Positions 1-5,463 of a stretch of DNA of 7,836 nucleotides are shown here, one piece after another. The DNA is taken from positions 1 to 7,836 of the forward strand of contig CBFCWF010000203.1 of NCBI GenBank assembly GCA_965601425.1, given 5' to 3'. Each line of letters begins with the position of its first letter. The stretch's first letter is position 1. Source of the stretch: Thiosocius sp965601425. Lineage in GTDB: Bacteria; Pseudomonadota; Gammaproteobacteria; Chromatiales; Chromatiaceae. The position numbers and the translations under genes were made by a program. The notes beneath the pieces are model-generated. The model worked only from the letters and a program-made list of their open reading frames with translations. It was not told where the DNA came from and did no database searches.

Positions 1-341
1 CGATGCGATAAGTTATTGAGAAATGTCAGTACGTTACGGTTTCTTGCCGCGGGCAAAATAAGCGATTCATCTTTGCTCCGGGATCACCCACAGGTCCGAA
101 AAAGGGACGCCAATTGAACGCTGCGAGAAAGCCGGGGATTCAGACGTTGCTGCGACGGTGGCCGCTAGCCGTGCTGCGACATGCGTAAGGGTCTATTCTG
201 GATTTGCAGCAACGCGCCCTGTCGCCCTAGTGTGCGTGCGAAATAGCGGTATTCAGGCGAAGTCATTCGGGTGGCGAACGAATGCCCCTTGCAGGGGTGC
301 GAACAGTACCGCGTACAGGTTCAATGTTGATGGAGAGTCTA
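1..341. other. Leader region without a convincing gene
   Basis: No reading frame here has both a credible start and a protein-like sequence. The stretch is less GC-rich than the genes that follow. The one local structure I see is a small perfect hairpin at 285-297 (CCCCT, loop TGC, AGGGG). It is flanked by two direct copies of GCGAAC at about 274-279 and 299-304. The hairpin has no T-run, so it is not an obvious terminator. Promoter elements for the downstream regulator probably lie here, but none matches a consensus well enough to call. Confidence 0.4.
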
Positions 342-464
342 ATGTCTTCCGGGTCTCGTGCGCAGCACATGAGAAACCGTTCGGAGCCCAGCCCCGTGCT
401 TGAGCTGGAAACGTTCGTCCTTAGCCGCCTGCGGCGTGTCGCTGGCCGCAGCAGTCCTGCATGA
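342..464 (+). CDS. Short leader ORF upstream of the regulator (40 aa), possibly a MarR-like N-terminal remnant
   Basis: This frame starts at ATG 342, with GGAGAG about six bases upstream, the best ribosome binding site near the regulator. It encodes 40 residues and ends in TGA at 462-464. The ending LELETFVLSRLRRVAGR resembles the first helix of MarR-family regulators, but that is a pattern impression, not a proven match. The stop overlaps an ATG at 461 that opens a six-residue frame (MSDRFP). That frame's stop (479-481) overlaps the GTG start of the large regulator (478). The chain could couple translation into the regulator gene, or the ORF may be a decayed 5' gene fragment or chance. No function is assigned. 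Confidence 0.3.
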   Translation: MSSGSRAQHMRNRSEPSPVLELETFVLSRLRRVAGRSSPA

Positions 465-477
465 GCGATCGGTTTCC

Positions 478-2166
478 GTGAACGAACCCCAAGAGACAAT
501 CTACATCGCGGATTGGGAGATTCACCCCGAAACCCTGCGTGTTTCCAGGGGAGACGATTGCGTCAAGCTGGAACCAAAGGTCATGCAGGTCTTGCTGTAT
601 CTCGCGGAAAAGGCGGGGCAGGTGGTGTCCCGACAGGAGATCGAGGAGCATGTCTGGAGGAACCAGATAGTCGGCTACGATGCCATTTCCCGTACCATCG
701 TCAACATCCGCAAGGCCCTGAATGACAGTTCTCGCGACCCCAGGGTGATCGAAACCATACCCAAGGTTGGCTACCGGCTGATCGCCGAGGTCAGGCGCAG
801 CGTGGCAGATCAATCCGGAAATCACTCACACATGTCGCCACAGGGGAAACGGCAGTCCTCGCGGTTAAGATCTACGCTGGTTGGGATACTTGCTGTTGCG
901 GTCCTGGCAATCCTGTGGGCATTGATTGATGGACAGGGCCTTGTTGGAAGGCATGGTGTTGACGCCGCGCGAGACGGAGGCGAGACGAAACCCACCATTG
1001 CGGTATTGCCTTTCAGGTATTTGTACAGCAATCCGGACAACAACTACTTTTCCGACGGTATTACCGCCGATCTGATTACCGCCCTGTCCCAGGTGTCCGG
1101 CCTGCAGGTCATTTCTCGGGATTCAGCCTTTGCCTACCGGGGGGGCGAGATCAACGATGCAGCGATCGGTGAGGAACTCGGGGTGAGGTTCCTGCTGAAG
1201 GGCAATATCCAAAGGGATCGGGATCGAATCCGGCTCAATGTTCATCTTATCGAGGCGCAATCGGGCAGAAGCGTGTGGGCAGAGCGGTACGATCGGCTGC
1301 TCACTGACATATTCAAGATTCAGGATGAGCTGGCGGAGCGCATCGTGCTCACGCTGGAAGTGAAGCTGGCTCCGGACGAGAGGAAAAGACTCATCAGAAA
1401 TTATCTCGTGAGCCTGGATGCATACGATGCCTTTCTGCGCGGCGTGGACTACTACACGAAAAGGTCGTTCGCTGACAATCAGCTGGCGGTAGATAGCTTT
1501 GTCAAGGCCATCGAACTCGATCCGGGTTTTGCGCGAGCCTACGCCGGGTTGGCGCTCGCTTATTCCTGGGCGAGTGGAGACACAAGCATCGGGAGTGCAG
1601 AGCAGGCACACAAGCTCGCGTCGGAAACGGTCGAAAGGGCGATCCAGATAGACGCCTCGATTCCGCAGGTCTATTTCGTCAAGGGGCGTATCGAGCTCTA
1701 CAAGAAGAACTATGAACTGGCCATACAACAAATCCAGAAGGCCATTGATATCGAGCCCAACTACGCAGATGCCTATGCATTGCTGGCGTCAACGTTGCAT
1801 TTCTCCGGCAGGCCCAAAGACGGGTTGCAGGCGATGAGGCGCGCGGTGCTGCTGAATCCCCGAATCCCCGCTGCCTATCTGATGATAAGAGGATCACTGC
1901 ACTACTCGAGCGAAGAGTACGATCAGGCAGTGGAGGATCTATCTCGCTCATTGGAGATCAACCCGAATTACCTGCAGTCGAAAGTCTGGCTTGCCGCAAC
2001 TTATGCAGCCCAAGGGCGTTTGGAGGATGCGCAATGGGAGGTCGACGAAATTCGAATGCTCGCTCCGGATATCGATTTCGAATGGGTAGAGCGCGCTTAT
2101 CCGATACAAGATTTCCACTATAAACAGCGTTTCCGTAACGACCTCAAACAGGCTGGCGTGCTGTGA
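478..2166 (+). CDS. CadC-like membrane-bound winged-helix regulator with TolB-like and TPR domains
   Basis: Encodes about 562 residues from GTG 478. This start is chosen because the DNA-binding domain begins a few residues later; a TTG at 400 would add 26 unlikely residues in frame. Residues about 5-105 form an OmpR/CadC-type winged helix, with recognition helix DAISRTIVNIRKAL and wing IETIPKVGYRLIA. A basic linker leads to one membrane helix at about 133-151. The rest should lie in the periplasm: a TolB-like domain (COG5616 type, about 172-300) with AVLPF, YFSDGI and WAERYD motifs, then TPR repeats from about 315 to 535. No receiver domain is present, so it is probably a one-component sensor that binds DNA from the membrane and senses through its periplasmic half. 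Proteins of this architecture are common in Gammaproteobacteria, often in many paralogues. Signal and targets are unknown. No clear ribosome binding site precedes the GTG. Confidence 0.9.
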   Translation: MNEPQETIYIADWEIHPETLRVSRGDDCVKLEPKVMQVLLYLAEKAGQVVSRQEIEEHVWRNQIVGYDAISRTIVNIRKALNDSSRDPRVIETIPKVGYRLIAEVRRSVADQSGNHSHMSPQGKRQSSRLRSTLVGILAVAVLAILWALIDGQGLVGRHGVDAARDGGETKPTIAVLPFRYLYSNPDNNYFSDGITADLITALSQVSGLQVISRDSAFAYRGGEINDAAIGEELGVRFLLKGNIQRDRDRIRLNVHLIEAQSGRSVWAERYDRLLTDIFKIQDELAERIVLTLEVKLAPDERKRLIRNYLVSLDAYDAFLRGVDYYTKRSFADNQLAVDSFVKAIELDPGFARAYAGLALAYSWASGDTSIGSAEQAHKLASETVERAIQIDASIPQVYFVKGRIELYKKNYELAIQQIQKAIDIEPNYADAYALLASTLHFSGRPKDGLQAMRRAVLLNPRIPAAYLMIRGSLHYSSEEYDQAVEDLSRSLEINPNYLQSKVWLAATYAAQGRLEDAQWEVDEIRMLAPDIDFEWVERAYPIQDFHYKQRFRNDLKQAGVL

Positions 2167-2193
2167 GTCAAGGGGCGCCCGACCTGATGGAAG

Positions 2194-2213
2194 TTTGGGG
2201 TCAGAGTAAAAAC
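2194..2213 (+). repeat. Left terminal inverted repeat of the MITE-like element
   Basis: This is a 20-bp arm identical to the reverse complement of 2371-2390, with TTTGGGG as its outer end. Confidence 0.8.
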
Positions 2214-2370
2214 ACCTCCTGACCATCTGTCATCTCGGGCGCGCTTGGCTTGGGCCCTCGCTTTCGCGGGCTAACTCGCACGACGGCGGGGCATGCTCGG
2301 GTGGTCTCGCCATCCTTGATCCAGATAAGGGAGAGTGCATCGAAGCGCACGGCCGGTGCATTGTGAAGCG

Positions 2371-2390
2371 GTTTTTACTCTGACCCCAAA
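2371..2390 (-). repeat. Right terminal inverted repeat of the MITE-like element
   Basis: This is a 20-bp arm, GTTTTTACTC...CCCCAAA, the exact reverse complement of 2194-2213. Confidence 0.8.
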
Positions 2391-2550
2391 TATCCGTTCA
2401 ATCCAGGCGCCACCAAAATTGGCTTCATCTGGCAGACTCGTGTTCACCCGGGAAGACCTCGGTTACAGCGCCTTGACGGGTGAACAGAGTGTCGCGGTGC
2501 CACCAGACTACATTTGCACTGTCCACTTGACGGGGAAGCTTACGGCTGGA
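2391..2550. other. Non-coding spacer between the MITE-like element and the antitoxin gene
   Basis: This stretch lies beyond the 3' end of the antitoxin gene. A plus-strand frame runs through it and could encode a short tail (about GRLVFTREDLGYSALTGEQS), but it has no credible start of its own and crosses the right repeat of the MITE-like element. I see no terminator hairpin with a T-run for the toxin-antitoxin transcript. Confidence 0.35.
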
Positions 2551-2922
2551 TCAACCCACCAAGTCGTCAAGGTCGACACCTAGGACATCAGCCAACGACC
2601 GATAGAGGCCCAAGGTACCTTCCCGCTTCCGCGTCTCGATCTGGGCTAGATAAGCTTGAGAGATGTCAGCTGCCTCGGCCAGCTGCACCTGCGACATCCC
2701 ACGATGCTGGCGCCAGACCCGAACCGGGTTTTCACCGTCGAGAATGGCGTTGACGATCGCGGCGGGCACCAACTCCTCATCGCCCGCAGCCAGCGCGTCC
2801 TTGGCACGATCATAGGCCGCCACGTCGTCAAGCATCTCGGCCTTCTCGAGCAGGACGCGGTAGTCATCGGCAGGGATGACCACCACTTGCTTGCCTTCAA
2901 TTTCGATAAATTGTGCGCTCAT
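2551..2922 (-). CDS. HTH (XRE-family) antitoxin of a type II toxin-antitoxin pair
   Basis: Encodes 123 residues. Residues about 67-121 are a Cro/C1-type helix-turn-helix (VRVWRQHRGMSQVQLAEAAD, then SQAYLAQIETRKR), ending in the typical LADVLGVDLDDLV. The first 45 residues (KQVVVIPADDYRVLLEKAEM) resemble the Phd/YefM antitoxin N-terminus, and a linker at about 46-66 joins the two parts. It is expected to bind and neutralise the RelE-like toxin encoded just upstream, and to repress their shared promoter through the HTH domain. Its ATG overlaps the toxin's TGA in an ATGA tetranucleotide (2919-2922), so the two should be translationally coupled. Which half of the protein touches the toxin cannot be told from sequence. 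Confidence 0.88.
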   Translation of the reverse strand: MSAQFIEIEGKQVVVIPADDYRVLLEKAEMLDDVAAYDRAKDALAAGDEELVPAAIVNAILDGENPVRVWRQHRGMSQVQLAEAADISQAYLAQIETRKREGTLGLYRSLADVLGVDLDDLVG

Positions 2923-3173
2923 CTGTAGATGTTTCCGCGTGGTCCGGCGTCAAGCACCAGGACGTTGATTTGTTCGCCGTCGATCTCGTAGATCGCGCGG
3001 TAATCTCCAGAACGCAGGCGGATACCTTCCCTGCCTTGCAGAGCCTTGGTGTCTAGGCCCTGCGAATCGCCCGCTGCGATCCGTTCAAACGCTGACCGTA
3101 GGTTGTCGGCATGATGCCGCGGCATCTTCTTCGGTCCCTTGATCGCCTTTTTGGTGTAGGCCACCGTTCCCAT
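2919..3173 (-). CDS. RelE/ParE-superfamily toxin of a type II toxin-antitoxin pair
   Basis: Encodes 84 residues from ATG 3173. The frame is open to 3275, but the extra 34 residues do not look like RelE family sequence and 84 is a normal family length. The C-terminal half is RelE-like: LDTKALQGREGIRLRSGDYR, then AIYEIDGEQINVLVLDAGPR and NIYR. Candidate catalytic or RNA-contact residues by position are K43, R52/R54, R59, R79 and Y83. The likely role is ribosome-dependent mRNA cleavage that stops translation when the antitoxin is lost. The gene comes before its antitoxin, the order used by higBA-type modules and the reverse of relBE. There is no strong ribosome binding site upstream of the ATG. 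A ParE-like target is possible but less likely given the conserved R/Y tail. Confidence 0.85.
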   Translation of the reverse strand: MGTVAYTKKAIKGPKKMPRHHADNLRSAFERIAAGDSQGLDTKALQGREGIRLRSGDYRAIYEIDGEQINVLVLDAGPRGNIYR

Positions 3174-3186
3174 ATGAGAAATATGG

Positions 3187-3215
3187 CTTATAGCAATAAT
3201 TTCGCAAAGAAAAGA
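3187..3215 (-). promoter_or_regulatory. Weak candidate promoter for the toxin-antitoxin operon
   Basis: The 45 bases before the toxin ATG are distinctly AT-rich. Reading the minus strand, TATAAG (3192-3187) is a fair -10 box. The best hexamer 17 bases upstream, TCTTTT, is a poor -35 match. The interleaved inverted repeats at 3231-3308 lie just upstream. This is a candidate by position more than by consensus. Confidence 0.2.
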
Positions 3216-3230
3216 ATTGCTCCTGAGCGC

Positions 3231-3308
3231 CTGCGTCTTGGCCGCCAAGTTGGAAGGCAGGCGCCGCCGTGACAAGACGCAGATAACAGCAGCTTGGCGG
3301 CGAAGACG
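3231..3308. repeat. Interleaved inverted-repeat cluster upstream of the toxin gene
   Basis: CTGCGTCTTG (3231-3240) is perfectly complementary to CAAGACGCAG (3273-3282). Next to it GCCGCCAAG (3241-3249) is perfectly complementary to CTTGGCGGC (3293-3301). The order is A-B-A'-B', so the pairs interleave and are not nested. A 16-bp arm 3234-3249 also matches the reverse complement of 3293-3308 with one mismatch, and CTTGGCCGCCAAG (3237-3249) is itself a palindrome around one base. Possible roles are an operator for the HTH antitoxin, a recombination site or a structured RNA. None is proven. Confidence 0.5.
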
Positions 3309-3533
3309 TTGACACTGGGGCGATGGAGCAGCTGGTGGGTTTCAACGCATTGCCGTCGGGCTGCAACCAGGACACCAGGTTTTCAGGCTCCATACACCAC
3401 CGGCGCGCGACGAGCCGTTCGAGCCCGGGATGCGTAGGGTAGACGGGGCACGCCGGGCAACGGGCCTTTCGCCTTCTAACTCGCCTGCTGGAAGCTGTTG
3501 GTGAAATCGTTGACTGCCGTCTCCGTCACCGCA

Positions 3534-3656
3534 TTAACTCCGCATAATCCGCAGAAAAACCACTCTGGGCAACACTTCTGGCCGAATTCCCTGGTCGCGC
3601 AAAAACTCGGTGAACAGATCGAAGGGTACCTGGTGGAAAAAGACGTACTCGAGCAT
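3534..3656 (-). pseudogene. Short ORF, possible 5' remnant of a truncated gene (40 aa)
   Basis: An ATG 36 bp after the propeller gene's stop, in the same direction and frame, opens a 40-residue ORF. Its first 27 residues (MLEYVFFHQVPFDLFTEFLR, then DQGIRPE) read like the start of a folded alpha/beta protein, after which the sequence becomes low quality and stops at TAA. From about 3572 downstream another minus-strand frame, offset by one base, reads CCPEWFFCGLCGVNAVTETA and continues to a stop at 3476-3478. One explanation is a gene broken by a frameshift or by joining of unrelated pieces near the accessory stretch. I cannot name the family. A small intact gene or chance remains possible. Confidence 0.35.
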
Positions 3657-3692
3657 CGGTTGAAGGCCTATCGTCCGGCCGCGGCGCGGCAG

Positions 3693-4919
3693 CTAGGAAT
3701 CGTGCCTGGCGCCATGCAGATAGTGCAGGCGGGTGGGCGAGGACAAGTTATCGCGGACGATCCAGACCAAGTGCAGGTCGCCGTAAGGGTCGAGCACCAG
3801 GGCCGGACTCCCCTGGTAGGCCTCGCCCGATGCGCCGGGCACGAGCAGATCGGCGCTCCATTCCCGGCCCTGTTTCCAGGACAGCAGCACATCGCCCGAT
3901 TCGACATCGTCGTCGTCCCAGGCCTCCCGCGTATCGTCCCATGCCGCGACGAAGGTGTTCGCGCCGGCGGCCAATGCCGCGTGCCACTGGGGTACCGTCG
4001 CTCCCAGATCGTCCTGCACGATCGCATTCGCGCCGAAGCTTTCCCCGCCGTCTTGACTGGTCGCTCCCCAGACCGCGTAGCCGGCGGCCGGATTGCGCTT
4101 GTCCAGCCAGATCGCCTGGATCAGGCCGTCATCGGCGACCGCGAGTGCCACGCGCATGACGCCGCTGCCCAGGCCCGGTCCGTCCGGTGCCCTGTGCTCG
4201 TTCAGTTGCCGCTCGGCAGTAAACCGCTGGGCCGAGTCCCGGACCGCGTGGAACAGACGCGTGTGCCCGGCCCGCCGATCCTCCCAGGCCACGACCAGTT
4301 GGCCCTCAAGGTTCCATACGGCGCTCGGATAGCCTTGATGGGGATGCGCGAGGTCCGGCGCAACCCGCTGCGGCGGTGCCGCCAGTTCCAGTCGGTCGGC
4401 CGCGATCCGCAACTCGGCAGCGAGCACGCTTTGCCCACGGCCCCGTTGTTCGACCCAGACGGCCGCGGCCCGGCCGGCCCGATCGGCAGCCAGGCTGACC
4501 TGACGGGCAGCGACACCTGCCAGTTGTCGCAGCGGGCCGGCTTTCGCCCCTTCGATCACGCATGCGACGACGCCGCCATCCTGTTCCCAGGCGGCAAGCC
4601 AGCGCCCATCGGCGAGGGCGACGATGGACGGCTCGTAGGCCTCCCGACCAGTGCTCAGGCGCAGATGGTGGCCGAACGCCCGACCCTCGCGCGGCTTGCT
4701 CGCCAGGTAGACCTGCGGGGTGCCATCGCGATCGTCTTCCCAGACAACCGCCACCGCGGTCTGGGATGCGGCGATATGGCGCCGGCCGGCCCCGTCGAGA
4801 TGATGGTAATGCGGCGCGTGGCCGGCCCCGGCGATCGTGAGTACCTCACCGAAAGACCAGGGTGCAGTCAGGCCGACCGAGGGCAGCAGACAGAGGCAGA
4901 AAAGCAGGTGACGTTTCAA
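3693..4919 (-). CDS. Secreted beta-propeller protein with seven repeats (sialidase/BNR-like fold)
   Basis: Encodes 408 residues starting at TTG 4919; no other in-frame start lies upstream and a signal peptide follows at once (MKRHLLFCLCLLPSVGLTA, probable cleavage near residue 19). The mature protein repeats a strand motif of the form hydrophobic-W-x-D-x-R. The tryptophans are at about residues 60, 111, 155, 212, 271, 327 and 386, spaced 44-59 residues apart, which points to a seven-bladed propeller. One near-perfect Asp-box, SQDGGESF, lies at about 288-295. The catalytic arginine triad and nucleophile of true sialidases cannot be recognised, so binding or scaffolding in the periplasm or outside the cell is more likely than glycosidase activity. 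The start codon overlaps the stop of the thioredoxin-like gene in TTGA, suggesting coupled translation. Only one cysteine remains in the mature part (C120), so it is not an obvious disulfide substrate. Confidence 0.8.
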   Translation of the reverse strand: MKRHLLFCLCLLPSVGLTAPWSFGEVLTIAGAGHAPHYHHLDGAGRRHIAASQTAVAVVWEDDRDGTPQVYLASKPREGRAFGHHLRLSTGREAYEPSIVALADGRWLAAWEQDGGVVACVIEGAKAGPLRQLAGVAARQVSLAADRAGRAAAVWVEQRGRGQSVLAAELRIAADRLELAAPPQRVAPDLAHPHQGYPSAVWNLEGQLVVAWEDRRAGHTRLFHAVRDSAQRFTAERQLNEHRAPDGPGLGSGVMRVALAVADDGLIQAIWLDKRNPAAGYAVWGATSQDGGESFGANAIVQDDLGATVPQWHAALAAGANTFVAAWDDTREAWDDDDVESGDVLLSWKQGREWSADLLVPGASGEAYQGSPALVLDPYGDLHLVWIVRDNLSSPTRLHYLHGARHDS

Positions 4920-5431
4920 CTGCCCGACACCTTGAACTCGCTGAAGGTCTGGTCCTTGTAACGCCCCTCACTGACGAAGCGATCGTAAAGCAGGAACTCT
5001 TCGGCAGTCTGGTAACCGGGCGCACGCAGGATCGGCGTACCGCCGGGTTCCATGAAATAGAAGAACGGGGTGCCGATCACCTTGAGCCGCACGCCGAGTT
5101 CCATTTCAGTCATGCGCTCACCGTTCGGCATGCGCAGGCGGTCACCGCTTTCCGAGTCCACATAGGCCAGCACGTAATTGGCATTGTATCGCGCGATCAC
5201 TCGCGGGTCGGCAAAGCTCTCGCGGTTGGTCCGTTCGCAGGACGGGCAGCCGTGCCGACCGAAATAGAGAAAGACCCGCCGTTGCTGCTCGGCAGCGAGC
5301 CGCAATGCGTCATCAAGCGAATGAAAGGTCCAGCCGGCCGGTGGATCGGCGGCAGCCGTCGCCGACCAGAAGCCCAGCACGATCACGAGGACGGCCCGGA
5401 TACAGCCATCGGTCGTTCTTTTTTCAATCAT
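4916..5431 (-). CDS. Periplasmic thioredoxin-fold protein with CPSC active site (SoxW-like)
   Basis: Encodes 171 residues from ATG 5431, preceded by GGGAGG at good spacing. The frame is open further upstream, but that part runs antiparallel through dsbB and does not look like protein. Residues 1-28 are a signal peptide (hydrophobic core AVLVIVLGF, cleavage near ATAAA/DPP). The active site HGCPSC is at 60-65, after the strand RRVFLYFG. Thr121-Pro122 (VIGTPFFYF) supplies the cis-proline loop. The likely role is thiol-disulfide exchange in the periplasm. The layout matches the Thioredoxin_2/SoxW-like group, not DsbA, since no helical insertion is present. It follows dsbB by 32 bp, so it may exchange electrons with DsbB, though a separate reductive path is equally possible. 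Its stop overlaps the start of the propeller gene. Confidence 0.85.
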   Translation of the reverse strand: MIEKRTTDGCIRAVLVIVLGFWSATAAADPPAGWTFHSLDDALRLAAEQQRRVFLYFGRHGCPSCERTNRESFADPRVIARYNANYVLAYVDSESGDRLRMPNGERMTEMELGVRLKVIGTPFFYFMEPGGTPILRAPGYQTAEEFLLYDRFVSEGRYKDQTFSEFKVSGS

Positions 5432-5444
5432 TCGGCCTCCCAAT
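5429..5444 (-). promoter_or_regulatory. Ribosome binding site that decides the thioredoxin-like gene start
   Basis: On the minus strand GGGAGG sits five bases before the ATG at 5431 (GGGAGGCCGAATG). This is one of the best ribosome binding sites in the window. It supports the 171-residue form over the longer open frame. Confidence 0.6.
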
Positions 5445-5463
5445 GCGCAACTGTGACCGGCAC

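Larger units (their letters stand above)
2194..2390. mobile_element. MITE-like element with perfect 20-bp terminal inverted repeats
   Basis: The ends 2194-2213 (TTTGGGGTCAGAGTAAAAAC) and 2371-2390 are perfect reverse complements over 20 bases, enclosing 157 bp without a gene. The symmetry breaks immediately on both sides, so the ends are sharp. The interior contains an imperfect hairpin around 2254-2272 (GCCC...CGCTTTCGC...GGGC). My recollection is that GGGGTCAGAGTAAAAA-type motifs flank REP-associated (RAYT, IS200-like) transposase genes in gammaproteobacteria. If that is right, this is a non-autonomous relative or a decayed copy. No transposase is present, and no target-site duplication is evident (left flank GATGGAAG, right flank TATCCGTT). 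The element begins 27 bp after the regulator's stop codon and may also act as a bidirectional transcript end. Confidence 0.6.
3174..3533. other. Gene-free stretch upstream of the toxin gene
   Basis: Apart from the AT-rich promoter-like segment and the interleaved repeats, no convincing gene is visible. A minus-strand frame from 3393 overlaps the toxin in another frame and looks spurious. A minus-strand tail that reads like protein and stops at 3476-3478 (WFFCGLCGVNAVTETAVNDF) may be a gene remnant. Integron attC core motifs and tRNA features were looked for and not found. Confidence 0.4.

Noticed and set aside
158..403. Plus-strand frame of 81 codons in the leader region
   Set aside because: No ATG start or ribosome binding site and no recognisable protein pattern.
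2279..2323. Minus-strand MARP-initial frame inside the MITE-like element as a transposase start
   Set aside because: Only the first four residues recall RAYT transposases. The rest does not, and a stop follows within the element.
3174..3275. N-terminal extension of the toxin by 34 residues
   Set aside because: The extension crosses the inverted-repeat cluster and the AT-rich promoter-like stretch, and the shorter form has a normal RelE family length.
3471..3520. Possible integron attC site next to the toxin-antitoxin genes (TTCTAAC ... GTTGGTG)
   Set aside because: Neither core matches RYYYAAC or GTTRRRY fully, the spacing is wrong, and the repeats in this area interleave, unlike the nested arms of attC.
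3678..3690. GCCGC-GCC-GCGGC hairpin just after the propeller stop as a rho-independent terminator
   Set aside because: The stem is short and no T-run follows on the minus strand.
3498..4961. Plus-strand open frame of 487 codons
   Set aside because: It lies opposite the propeller gene, whose frame has a signal peptide and regular repeats. The plus-strand product is arginine/proline/glycine-rich with no domain pattern, typical of antisense frames in GC-rich DNA.
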